Below, in pieces: positions 45,181-55,874 of a stretch of DNA of 64,000 nucleotides. The stretch is from Ichthyophis bannanicus. Its lineage: Eukaryota > Chordata > Amphibia > Gymnophiona > Ichthyophiidae. Position 1 is the stretch's first letter; each line of letters begins with the position of its first letter. Under the pieces are notes generated by a model that ran no database searches, was not told the DNA's origin, and saw only the letters and a program-made list of their open reading frames with translations. The position numbers and the translations under genes are program-made. The DNA is taken from assembly GCA_033557465.1 (NCBI GenBank), contig CM066037.1, positions 512,980,686 to 513,044,685 of the forward strand. Direction: 5' to 3'.

Positions 45181-46206
45181 TGATCTTAACCTCCCTCAGC
45201 AAGTAAAGGATGTCCTTTATGCTTCCAGAAAGCCTTCCACAAGACGCTCTTATGCTTTCAAGTGGAAAAGGTTTACCATATGGTGTTCACAGAAGGGTAT
45301 TACCCCCTTGCGATACCTCTGGAATCATTACTGGAGTATCTCCTTCATTATTCCAATGCAGGACTTAAAACTAACTCAGTAAGAGTCCATTTGAGTGCTA
45401 TTGCAGCTTCTCTCAAGCCTCTAAACGGACAACCTATCTCCTCCCATCCTCTTTTAACAAGATTTATGAGAGGCCTCCTTCTAACTAAGCCTCCCATTAG
45501 GCCACCACAGGTGGCATGGGACTTAAACCTGGTTCTTGTTCAGCTCATGAAGCCACCTTTCGAACCCCTAGCTACTACCTCATTGAAATTCCTTTCTTGG
45601 AAAGTTATCTTTCTCATTGCAATCACATCAGCACGCCGCATCAGTGAGTTGCAGGCACTAGTAGCTAATCCACCTTATACAAGGTTTCATCATGACAAGG
45701 TAGTCCTTAGGACTCATCCACACTTTATGCCAAAGGTGGTCTCGCCTTTTCATCTTAATAAAGCAGTCTACTTGCCTGTGTTCTTTCCAAGACCTCATGC
45801 ATCAAATGCAGAAAGGAATCTTCATATTTTGCACTGTAAAAGAGCTTTAGCCTTTTACTTGCAAAGAACACAGCAGCATAGAAAGTCCTCTCAACTCTAT
45901 GTTGCTTTTGATCCTTCTCATTTGGGACTTCCAGTCTCCAAGAGAACACTGTCCAACTGGATTGCACAGTGTATTTCTTTGCCTATCAGAGTAAGAACCT
46001 TCCTCTGGAGGGCCATGTCACAGCTCACAATGTGAGAGCCATGGCAGCTTCAATGGCTCATCTACACTCTGTCTATCGACGACATCTGTCGAGCAGCCAC
46101 TTGGGCCTCGGTTCATACCTTCACAGCCCATTACTGCTTGGATAAGAACTCCTGCCGGGATGCCTTGTTTGGTCAGGCTGTTCTCCAACACCTGTTCCAT
46201 ATCTAA
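45160..46206 (+). pseudogene. A2 tyrosine recombinase, nearly intact, one late frameshift
   Basis: STRRSYAFKWKRFTIWCSQ (about 45235), then a shift into 45262-46035 with SARRISELQALVANPP (box I Arg), THPHFMPKVVSPF and LGLPVSKRTLSNWIAQ. A one-base loss near 45982 shifts the frame before the HxxR box (HNVRAM, about 46028). The nucleophile block ATWASVHTFTAHYCLD (about 46098-46141) is preserved. Ends LFGQAVLQHLF. Confidence 0.85.
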
Positions 46207-46323
46207 TCAACTCCTACCCGCCATCCCTGGTTGGATGCCAGAGATCCATGGGGGGGAAGTGGAGCCATTCACAGGGACACACAACTTCTGGGGTCTCTCA
46301 CTGGCATCTAAAGCTAGGGAGTC

Positions 46324-46422
46324 CCCTTATGTGAAGACTACATTCCTGCTTGTTCCTGGAGATAGCATAGTTACTCACCTGTAACAGGTGATCTCCGGGA
46401 ACAGCAGGAATTTAGTCTTCAC
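46324..46422. repeat. A2 internal complementary region (ICR)
   Basis: Gives the clearest joined-end sequence of family A: complement of the left end, then GATAGCATAGTTACTCACCT, GTAACAGGTGATCTCC, then complement of the right end. Confidence 0.9.
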
Positions 46423-46651
46423 AACCCACCCACCTCCCCTAGGAGTTGTATCTCTATTTATCTCTTTCCCTTTCCCTCTCTCTCTCTTTGTCTCAGCTTT
46501 AAACTCAACTGGAGAGAGGCAGTTGGAAAAGGCGGGAAGGCAGCATGCAGGCGCTGTGGGATGCTCCCAAAAGCTTCCTGATTGGACGCTGGGGAGCGTT
46601 CCCGCGCAGGCTCTGTCGGTACCGATGATACCCCATATGTGAAGACTAAAT

Positions 46652-46946
46652 GGGAGGAGTAGCCTAGTGGTTGGGGCAAGGTACTTCAGGCCGGAAGGTC
46701 GGGGGTTCAAATCCCACTAGAGGACAGCAACCTTGGGCCGGAAGGACTGGGGTTTCTAGTCCCACAGATGCTCCTTGTGGTCTTGGGCAAGCCACTTAAC
46801 TCTCCATTGCCCATGTTCCCTGTAAGTATTAGTGTATGTGTCTCATATCCCCGCATGTTAAATGTATCCCCCAATTGTGTTGTGACCGCTTTGATTGAAG
46901 GATAAGGCGGTATACAAAACTGTCTAAATAAATAAATAAATAAAAA
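46652..46946 (+). mobile_element. tRNA-derived SINE in A2 right ITR
   Basis: Head: GGGAGGAGTAGCCTAGTGG (A box about 46661-46671) and GGGTTCAAATCCC (B box 46703-46715), so a pol III promoter is present. Body contains GTCTTGGGCAAGCCACTTAA. Tail GACCGCTTTGATTGAAGG, ATAAGGCGGTATAC and (TAAA)n matches the 3' end of the LINE that finishes at 53495, which explains how it could be mobilised in trans. Flanked by TAAAT (46647-46651 and 46947-46951). Confidence 0.88.
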
Positions 46947-46997
46947 TAAATTCCTGCTGTTCCCGGAGATCACCTGTTACAGGTGAGTAACTATGCT

Positions 46998-47529
46998 CTA
47001 CAGTTTATTGCCTATCGTTCAATGTAATGTTCAAACTGTTGAGTTCTCTGAAACCGCTTTGATTCATGAAAAGCAGTAAATAAGCACAAATAAATATAAA
47101 TAAATATTTCCCTGACCTCTTGGGAAATACAGATAGAATACTATTTCTCTCAATGGCTCTCTGCTGATCATATCTCTGTACAGGATCATCTTCAATTGTC
47201 TGAGGTGCAAACTTAGATCTAGATTTACTAATGTGCGTTAACATATAATACGTGTTAATGTGATTTGACACACATTCATGCAAGCACCATTATTTATTGA
47301 TAAGTACATAAGTTATTTTAATTGTGCTATTATGTTCAAACTTTTTATTCAATTTCCAACAACCATAACCAAGATAAACAGGCAGGCATAACCAAGATAA
47401 ACAGGCAGGCTTAATTGTGCTATTAATTCAGTCCCTTAGATTTTAAGCTTCTAGGGCTAGGGAAATGACAATGTACTTGAATGTAACTCACTTTCAGCTA
47501 CCAAGTCTTGGTGTTCAGGGATTCATCCA
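46998..47529. other. LINE tail, 23-bp tandem duplication, SINE 3' fragment
   Basis: 46998-47110 holds a LINE-type 3' end (GAAACCGCTTTGATTCATG, then AAATAAAT repeats). About 47366-47411 holds two tandem copies of ATAACCAAGATAAACAGGC(AGGC). 47435-47520 resembles the 3' part of the SINE subtype at 37440 (GAATGTAACTCACTTTCAG). No gene. Confidence 0.5.
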
Positions 47530-48220
47530 AGCTCATTATCTAGATTTAAGATGTTATCCTAGTTCAGTTTAGTAAACTCATTGCCTCAGACAGTGCTAGT
47601 AGTTTCAATGAGTTTTTCCTTCCTTATTGAAGGCAAATTGAGTTTAGGTTGTTCCATTTCCACTGGACATTATGAACTCCAGTCTGAGCCAAGGATAAGT
47701 TAGAGAAGTAGAAACTATCTAGGATTCACCCTCTGCTAAAGAAAGCAAACTTAGACCCTTCAGAGCAGAATAACTATTTCTGATATTCCTTTCATAGCAA
47801 AATCCTCTGGGGAAAAAAAACTATTGCTCAGCAGATTATTCAGTTCCTCTGTTAACGACTCTTTCGACCTGCATCAATCCAGATTTCAGTGCTGCTATAG
47901 TACCAGTACTATATTCAATGAAATAATCTAACAGTCACCTTAGTCTTGTCAACGAAGTAATGTTTGTCACTCCTATAATTAATTTAACAAAAAGATATAC
48001 AATCTCTGTCAATTCAGTGGTCCACTTGAATAATAAAGCATAATTCAATAGCATAGTTTTGTCTAAATACTACAGTACTTAGCTTCATTAAAGAATCATC
48101 CGTTGAACAGCATAAATCCTCTGACACAGCACCATGTTTTGAATCATCCAGGATTTTGTTTCAAGGTTAGTAGTAGCAATCCTACAGCATTTTCCACTTG
48201 CTCATCTTATTAGATCGATT
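47530..48220 (+). pseudogene. L2-clade LINE relic (start of RT)
   Basis: At about 47740-47840 frames read PLLKKANLDPSEQNNY, then KILWGKKTIAQQII, equivalent to PLLKNSKLDPKRADSY and LLAKFLEK...VQRQI of the LINE at 21081. Beyond that only short similarities remain. Confidence 0.5.
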
Positions 48221-49999
48221 CACAAATTTAAACCTGATATATATGCTCATTGTCCTAGGAAACCTAACCTCAGGGCAGCACCTGACAAGGATGCCAACTC
48301 ATTTCTCAAAGCAATGGATTCGCTACAATACAATCAACTGATCAAGAACCCCACAAACAGACTGGGAATGAACCCCAACCTTATATTCATTCCCAAATCA
48401 CTACAAGAATGCAACATGGTCATCCCCCCCCTTCAATCTCACCGACGCCGTGGTCTGATCACCACCTAATAACCTTTACAGTATGAATCGACCAACCTAT
48501 AAAACATCAGGAAGAACCCCCTCAATGAAAGAAGATTCAAGGCCTTTGACAAGGAAGTCTTCTTGAACCCCCTATGGGAAACGCATGCAGCAGACCCCAC
48601 CGCTCCTTGGTACCCCCAACAAAATCAGGAAGGTAAAGAGGGAATTAAGGAAACTTGAAAGGATATGGAGACAAAATAAAGTCCCTGACATGCTAAACCT
48701 GTACAGAGCCAAACAAAGACTACAACAGCCTGATGAACAGTTGCAAGCAACAGCACCATACAAATATCATCATGAGATCAGCGAACAAGCCACAAGAACT
48801 TTTTGACATATAGTCTGAACACTCACCAGAGATGCTACACCCCTGAAGTGCATCCTCAAGACATGGCAAACTATATAATCGAAAAGCACAGAAAACTCAA
48901 AAGGAACATACTGATGACACCTTCAAATTACATGAAAGACCTAGCCTCTGCTCAAGCCTGGGGAGATTTCTCCATACCATCTGTTCAACAAATAGAGAAG
49001 ATAGTCACCGAGCTCAACACAATCACATCTTCGACTGACCCATGTCCTGTACAGTGGATAAAAGCCGCGAAGGGTCAGCTCATTCAATCTATACACAAGA
49101 TTGTTAAATCATCCTTACAGCACAGACACATGCTATCATTCCTCAAATAAACATCTGTTCGACAGATATTAAAGAACACATCACTTTGGGCGGTATGCCA
49201 CAGGACCAATTCTGCAATCTCCAGCCTACCATTTCTTGCAAAAATCATAGAAAAAAACTGTGCATGTTGCCAAAAAAGCATCTTTCAGGAAATGGAAAAA
49301 GGAGCCACAAGCACTGGCAAGTTCGATGCAAGGCATTGATAAGGCAGGCAAAGAGAATTTGAGAAGAAGCTTTTTGTGGAAGCAAAAACATGTAGTAATG
49401 ACTTTTTCAAGTACATTCGTAGTAAAAAAAAAACCTGTGAGTCAGTTGGACCATTGGATGATAGGAGGGGTAAAAGGGGCACTAAGAGGGGACAAGGCCA
49501 TAGCAGAGAGACTGAATGAATTCTTTGCTTCGGTCTTTACTGAAGAAGATGTAGGGATGTTACCCGGGACCGAAATGATATTTAAAGGTGATGCCGCAGA
49601 AGAATTGAAAGAAATATCAATACACCAGGAAGATGTATTACAACTATTTGATAAACTGAAGAGTAGCAAATAACCTAGCTTGGATGGTATACATCCAAGG
49701 GTGTTGAAAAAACTGAAATATGAGATTGCAAACCTACTATTAATAATCTCTGAACTATCATTAAAATCATCTGTAATACCTGAAGATTGGAGGATGGCCA
49801 GTGTAATGCCAATTTTTAAAAAGGGTTCCAGGGATGATCCAGGAAACTACACACCAGTGAGCTTGACGTCAGTACTAGGAAAAATGGTAGAAACCTATAT
49901 AAAGAACAAAATTACTGAACATGTAGATATTCATGACTTAATGGGAGACAGCCAACATGGCTTTAGACAAGGAAGGTCTTGTCTTACTAATCTGTTATG

Positions 50000-50617
50000 T
50001 AACAAAAAGTCAAAACATGTAAAGCCTAGAAAAAATTGGTTAAATAACAAATAATTTTTCTGTCGGCGTCCGCTGACTTGAGATGGGGAGAAGGAAAAAC
50101 CCCCCTCTCGTTGTCAGCAGAGACCTTTTTGTGACTTTATTTAATACCTAAAATTACCAAAATGCATAGAGTGAAAAATATCACTTAACTGAGCGCTGGC
50201 AGAAGGGGCAGCAAGAGATGAATCAGCGACATGCATGTTTCGAGCCCCGAAGGGACCCTGTATCAAGCTGTTCCCAGAGATACCTCTGGGAACAGCTTGA
50301 TACAGGGTCCCTTCGGGGCTCGAAACATGCATGTCGCTGATTCATCTCTTGCTGCCCCTTCTGCCAGCGCTCAGTTAAGTGATATTTTTCACTCTATGCA
50401 TTTTGGTAATTTTAGGTATTAAATAAAGTCACAAAAAGGTCTCTGCTGACAACGAGAGGGGTTTTTTTCCTTCTCCCCATCTCAAGTCAGCGGACGCCGA
50501 CAGAAAAATTATTTGTTATTTAACCAATTTTTTCTAGGCTTTACATGTTTTGACTTTTTGTTACATTATTACCCCTAGGGGGTGTCATCACATTGTTGGA
50601 GGTTTTTGCATTTTGGA
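50000..50617. mobile_element. 618-bp near-perfect palindromic insertion, 16-bp TSD
   Basis: Flanked by a perfect 16-bp duplication, TTACTAATCTGTTATG, at 49984-49999 and 50618-50633, inside CR1 RT. Bases 50000-50281 are reverse complementary to 50282-50563, apart from a short loop at the centre (about 50278-50284) and an indel in a C/A run. A unique 54-nt tail (ACCCCTAGGGGGTGTCATC...GTTTTTGCATTTTGG) follows on the right only. One copy thus runs outwards to the right with the tail, and a truncated copy lies inverted on the left. Open frames read the same on both strands because of the symmetry and have no protein motif. A polyadenylation-like AATAAA lies at about 50423. The layout resembles inverted Penelope-like terminal repeats. 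Confidence 0.8.
50293..50339 (+). ncRNA. Degenerate hammerhead-ribozyme-like fold
   Basis: Order of parts fits a type I hammerhead: stem I strand CAGC, a core reading TTGATAC instead of CTGATGA, stem II GGGTCCC/GGGGCTC with a TTC loop, the conserved GAAAC, a self-complementary stem III ACATGCATGT, the cleavage-type triplet GTC (50333-50335) and the closing stem I strand GCTG. Three core positions deviate, so activity is unlikely. The mirror copy lies at about 50225-50270 on the other strand. Penelope-like elements are known to carry hammerheads; the family assignment here is inference. Confidence 0.35.
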
Positions 50618-52240
50618 TTACTAATCTGTTATGCTTTTCTGAAGGTGTGAATAAACAGGTAGACAAAGGTGAGTCAGTTGATATAGTGTGTCTGGATTTT
50701 CAGAAAGCCTTTGACAAGGTCCCTCATGTGAGACTTTTGGCGAAATTAAAAGTCATGTGATAGGAGGAAGTTTACTATTGTGGATCGGGAACTGGTTAAA
50801 AGATAGAAAGCAGAGGGTAGGGCTAAATGGCCAATTTTCCCAATGGAGAAAGGTGAATAGTGGAGTACCCCAGGGATCTATGCTGGGTCCACTGCTTTTT
50901 AACATATTCATAAATGACCTGGAAATGGGAATAACGAGCGAAGTAATCAAATTTGCAGATGACACAAGACTATTAAAAGTTGTTAAAACCCATGAGGATT
51001 GTAGAAAATTGCAAGAGGACCTTGATAAATCGGAAAACTGGACATCCAAATGGCGGATGAAATTTAATGTGGACAAGTGCAAAGTTATGCACCTAGGAAA
51101 GAACAACCCAAACTATGGTTATACGATGCAAGGTTCCACATTGGGAACCACCATCCAGGAAAAAGATTTAGGAGTCATCGTGGATAATATGTTAAAACCC
51201 TCCGCCCAGTGTGCTGCTGCGGCCAAGAGAGCAAATAGAATGCTAGATATCATAAGGAAAGGAATGGAGAATAAATCAAAGGATATTGTAATGCCTCTGT
51301 ATCGTTCCATGATGCGACCACACCTTGAATATTTGTGCAATTCTGGTTGCTGTATTTTTAAAAGGATATAGCGTCATCAGAAAAGGTACAGAGAAGAGCC
51401 ACCAAAATGGTAAAAGGGATGGAAAGATACCCCTATGAAGAGAGGATAAAAAGGTTAGGACTCTTCAGCCTGGAAAAGAGACGACTGAGGGGAGATATGA
51501 TAAAGGTCTCTAAAGTAATGAATGGAGTTAAATGGGTTAACGTAGGTCAATTGTTTACACCATCAAAATATAGAAAGAATAGGGAACATGTAGTGAAGCT
51601 ACCGGGTAACCTATTTAAGACTAATAAGAGAAAATATTTTTTCACTGAACGTGTAATCAAACTCTGGAATTTGATAATGGAGGATGTAGTAAAAGCTATT
51701 AGTGTAGCCTGGTTTAAAAAAGGTTTGGACAAGTTCTTGGAGGAAAGTGCCATAAGCCATTATTAAAAGGGAACCGGGATATCTACTGCTTGACCCAATA
51801 CAAGCATTGTGGAACCTATGTCCTTTGGGGAATCTGCTAGGTAATTGTGACCTAGATGGAAACAGGATGCTGGGCGTTATGGACCTTGGTCTGACCCAGT
51901 ATGGCATATCTTATGTTCTTAAATACAGTTGCAGGACCATATGGATCCATGCATCACTAGACTCTCACCAATATAGCTTCAAGCCTCGCCATAACATGGA
52001 AACACTGTTAGCCTCACTTTTCGACAACATCATAAGGGGAATAGGCAGCATCAAATCTGGGTGGTTCCTCATATTCATGGACATCTCTTCCGCCTTTGAC
52101 ACCGTGTCACATAATTTCTTGATCCAACACCTACAGGACATTGGCATCTACAATGATTCACTTCCTACCTAAAGAATAGATTACAACAAGTCAAATGCGG
52201 AACAAACAACTTGATGCCTTTCACTGTAGCACAAGGCATT

Positions 52241-52362
52241 ATAAGAACATAAGATATTCCATACTAGGTCAGACCAAGGTACATCAAGCCCAGTATCCTG
52301 TTTCCAACAGTGGCCAATCTAGGTCATACGTACCTAGCAGTTTCCCCAAAAGACACAGGTTC
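52241..52362 (-). mobile_element. CR1 3' end fragment in the L2-clade LINE
   Basis: Plus strand begins ATAAGAACATAAGATATTCC, the complement of the CR1 octamer tail, and continues through the complement of the CR1 3' UTR to AAAAGACACAGG. It splits the LINE's PQGS motif region: GTAGCACAAGGCATT before, and TCTGCACCTCCCTCAATTC after. Confidence 0.82.
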
Positions 52363-53495
52363 TGCACCTCCCTCAATTCTCTTTAATATATACATACACA
52401 CCATTTGCAGCATCATCAAGAAGCATAACATACTATATCACTTATGCTGATGACCTCATGGTATACACCCCAGTCACCTGGAGGCACCATAACCCAATGC
52501 CTGGAAGATGCAACCACCTGGCTCAGCAGTAACAACCACACTTTAAACTGCAGCAAAACTGAAGCACTCTATAACACTAGAAACACCAAGTTCAACCCTC
52601 CGCAAACAGTCCACCTATTAAACCAGACAATATCTGTGAAAAGTGAATTATGCTATTTGGGAGTCAGACTGGACAAAATCCTCAACCTCCAGATGCACAT
52701 AAATAAAACTGCTGCAAAATCTTATCACAGGCTAAAACTCATTAGGAGCCTAAAACCACTCCTAAACCAGGACCATTTCCAGACATTATGCAGGCTATCA
52801 CCCCCCCCCCCCCCCAATACTGGATTATGGCGATTCACTCTTCCAAGGACTCTCAAAGCAAGCCACACATCCTCTACAGCTGGGGCATAACACAACAGCA
52901 TGCATCATCACTGGAACATCCAAGACAGACCACATCACACTTGTATTATGCCAACTACACGGGCTCCCAATCCAAGTTTTGGCCAAATTCAGAACTATAC
53001 TGAACATCTTCAAAATCCTGCCCCACTCCTCAGCAGATATTCTGGAGGACTTGATCATAAGAGACACAGGCACCCACCCCAGACGAAACAACAACAAACA
53101 CATGATCAAACGATCCACATCCAAAAGAGTCCTCTCCCTGGCTTTTCCTCACTTATGGAATACCTTCCCTGATGAAATGCAAGCTTCTAGAGATATCAAA
53201 GACTTTAGAAAGAAACTGAAGACCCTTTTGTTCATAGAACACTATGGAAACGTCACCTAGTCCAGCAACTGCACTGGTCTCCCCTCCTTCGAACCTGTTG
53301 CACCATTAGAACTGCTTTCTGTTAACATGACCAAACTGTAAATGACATGCTCCAACTGTAAATAAGTGCCCTGCATGCCATCCTTTTGATCCTAGTTCAT
53401 TGTATCAAGTTTAAGTTCAGGGTGCAATGTAAACCGTTTTGATTAGAGGATAAGGCGGTATAGAAGTCTGGTTAAATAAATAAATAAAATAATGG

Positions 53496-53638
53496 TGATG
53501 TTGCAATGATGTAACCTGCCATCCGGTAAGTTTCATGAATGTCATGCTACCTAACTGGACCTTGCAAAACTTAGCCTCAGGAAACAGGTATTAGAGGTGT
53601 ATCCCTGAAATGGTTCCATTCCTATTTGTTATGTCCAA
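53496..53638 (+). pseudogene. L2-clade LINE relic hosting A3 and B2, part 1
   Basis: The frame ends GVSLKWFHSYLL just before DIRS A3. This is the RT segment between motif A and the GVPQGS motif in L2-type LINEs. It continues at 60455. Confidence 0.55.
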
Positions 53639-54047
53639 TCTCCAGGAACAAGCAGGAATGTAGTCTTCACATATGGGTATCGTCAGCACTGACGGAGCCC
53701 GCGCGGGAATGCTCCCCAGCGTCCAATAGGAAAGCTTTTGGGAGCATCCCACAGTGCCTGCGTGCTGCCTTCCCGCCTTTCCTAACTGTCCCTCTCCAGT
53801 TCTTCGTTTTCCGCGGAGCCGACAGGTCGCACATCCTGTCACTGCAGAAAAATTCCCTCCTTATACTTTTTTTGTGGTCGAGTCTGCCTTCCCTCGACAC
53901 TATACTGGTACCGCTGGTGGTTCTTTTCTTTTTTTATAAAAAACCTCCCAAAAAACAACCCTTTGTTTCTGGAGTCTTTTTCCAGTAATTTTCTTTTCGG
54001 GTGCCACACGCCATTTTGGGCACTAGGCCCAACTTTTTCCCTCAGAA

Positions 54048-55873
54048 TGGAAAAACCCGCTTCGGGTTTTAAAAAGTGTTCTAAGTGTGGCGGTACCATC
54101 TCCGTCACCGACACCCATGAGTGGTGCCTCAAATGTTTAGGTCCTGACTACTCTATTTCAGAGTGTGTTGCCTGTGGGATGATGTCAAAAAGGGGCCAGC
54201 AAAACCGAGCTGCTAAGCTTAGCACCCTTTTTCCTTCCGATGCAGCCTCCATGGTATCGACGTCCTCCAGGGCTTCATCTTGCTCCCAGGGATCTCAGGT
54301 AACTAAACATAAATCTAGCCGGTCCTCAAAGGGTAGATCTCCTTCTAAACATCGAGATGTCTCTGGCGTTGCCCTTGAGGGACTTTCACTGGCAAAATTG
54401 CCCCGACGTGAGACTTCGGCTTCCAAAGCACTAACGGGGCTCCAGGATGTTCTCGAGGCTTCAACCTTGGCAAAACTACTGGTGCCATGCTCTGGGGTTC
54501 CGGCCGCTTTATCTGGCACCGATACCCAAGCATCGGCAGCATCGATAGACCAGAGATTCTTGGCTATTAAACGCAGTCTGGCTGCTCTTCTTACGGCCTC
54601 GATGCCCCTCAAACTGCTTCAAACAATTCAACCGGTACCGGCACCAACTCTGGTACTGGTACCGACTGCATTGACATCGGCAGGTATTCTACCGGGACTG
54701 AGTCATGCGCTCTATCTGGCATCGACAAGTCGGTACCGGACCACTCCGATGCCTACTTCGATCGGTACCGTGCCTTGCATGACCACCCGGATCGGAGATA
54801 ATTCGAATCCTCGGATGAGTCTGAAGTCTCTGAAAGCTCTGCCGATACCAGAGTACTTCTTCCCGAGGATTCCTCTTCTCCTCAGCATAGGATGTCTCCA
54901 CCAGAGGATATGTCCTTTCAGGATTATATCCGAGATGTGGCCCGGGGTCTTTCCATCACAGTGGCTCCTGAAAAAGAGCCTATGGCAAAGGAATTAGAAA
55001 TCCTACAGTACCCTAAAGCTCCTAAGGAGCCAGCTACCTTACCTATTCATGAGATCTTGCATGATCTTATGTTAAGGATGTGGGAAACGCCTCTAACCAC
55101 ATCTCGTTCTCGAAGACTCAACACCATGTATCGAGTTCCTCCTTGTCCTGGGTTTCAGAAGACTCAATTACCACACCATTCCATGGTGGTGGAATCAGCC
55201 ATGAGACAGAGTGCAAAAAGGCATGCATCTAATCCTCCAGGACGTGAGTGTAGGACTCTTGACGCCTTTGGACGTCGATCCTTCCAGGCTTCCATTCTCT
55301 CTGCTGTGATCAGTTCCTATATCTTGTATATGGGAATGTTCCTTAAGGAAGTCACAGGAGACTTAGAGCTTATGAGCCCTCTCCTTCCTGATGATAAAAG
55401 GCAAGATTATCTTGCTCTTGTTAAGCATGCTCAGGATGTTTCCAAGTTTGTGAATTGTGCAGCCTTTGACTGCTTTGAATGCATAAGCAGAACCTCTGCT
55501 ATTGACATAGGTGCACGTAGAATTGCCTGGCTCTAGGAATCAGACTTGGAAATATGGGTACAGGACAAACTGGGGAATATACCTTGCACAGGAGAGAATC
55601 TCTTTAGCAAGAATTGGCAGGAAAAAGCTAATGAGATTAGATGCTGATAATATCACTTTGGATAGATTGTCCAACCCTACAGATGATCCTGCGATGAAAA
55701 GATCCTCTAAGAAACCATTCTTCAGCAAGAAGAAAAGGTTTTATCCCGCCTATACCCAGATGGGACATCGTTCAGGTCAGTCTGCCCAAAAAGGACAGCA
55801 GCAACAACCTAGGCAACAAAGTAAGCCAAAAGCAGCTAAGCCTCAACCGGCTCAGCCTCCACAGCGGCTTTGA
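54048..55873 (+). pseudogene. A3 gag-like gene, broken
   Basis: ATG at 54048 opens MEKPASGFKKCSKCGG with the complete Cys/His cluster (CSKCGG, THEWCLKCLG, SISECVACG). It stays open through the Ser/Lys-rich and Pro/Thr/Ala-rich linkers to about 54700, where a one-base loss (TCATGCGCTC against TCATGCGTCTC in A1) shifts the frame. The core resumes in 54892-55536 (MSPPEDMSFQDYIRDVARG, PGFQKTQLPHHSMVVESAM, GRECRTLDAFG). A TAG at about 55534 breaks it before ENLF.KNWQEKA and the basic tail (KKPFFSKKKRF). Confidence 0.87.
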
Positions 55874-55874
55874 C

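Larger units (their letters stand above)
41105..46997 (+). mobile_element. DIRS retrotransposon A2 (family A), right ITR split by a SINE
   Basis: Left ITR 41105-41268, gag 41498-43283, RT-RNase H about 43285-45180, YR about 45160-46206, ICR 46324-46422, right ITR from 46507, interrupted at 46652-46946 by a SINE and ending AACTATGCT at about 46997. It has one copy of the gag segment duplicated in A1. No target-site duplication was found at its flanks. Confidence 0.9.
49256..51923 (+). mobile_element. CR1 LINE inserted in the L2-clade LINE
   Basis: The longest CR1 copy here. The frame 49260-49673 (KASFRKWKKEPQALA, LRGDKAIAERLNEFFASVF) precedes the RT: VLKKLKYEIANLLL, SVIPEDWRMASVMPIFKKG, DSQHGFRQGRSCLTNLL. 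After the palindromic insertion at 50000-50617 it resumes with LDFQKAFDKVPH, SGVPQGSMLGPLLFNIFIN and KFADDTRLLKVV (FADD), and ends SISVAWFKKGLDKFLEE-like at 51766. The 3' UTR ends ACCTTGGTCTGACCCAGTAT and TTATGTTCTTA. Stops and shifts mark it as inactive. Confidence 0.88.
48221..53495 (+). mobile_element. L2-clade LINE split by a CR1 element
   Basis: Part 1 (48221-49255) begins in the endonuclease C-terminus, with NLIFIPKSLQECNMVI and VVWSDHHLITF (the conserved SDH motif, about 48450-48475). The linker and RT start follow (SSTDPCPVQWIKAA, FLAKIIEK). Part 2 (51924-53495) resumes with DSHQYSFKPRHNMETLLASL, FMDISSAFDTVSH, LYADDLMVYTP and LDKILNLQMHINK, ending with the tail ACCGTTTTGATTAGAGGA, TAAGGCGGTATAG and (TAAA)n. 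Frameshifts are frequent. Its tail is the one shared with the SINE at 46652. Confidence 0.82.

Noticed and set aside
46655..46725. A functional tRNA gene
   Set aside because: It has A- and B-box-like sequences, but no convincing cloverleaf, and it continues into a SINE body and LINE-type tail.
50141..50422. Pair of identical 63-codon ORFs on opposite strands as a gene pair
   Set aside because: The identity results from the palindrome; the peptides have no motif.
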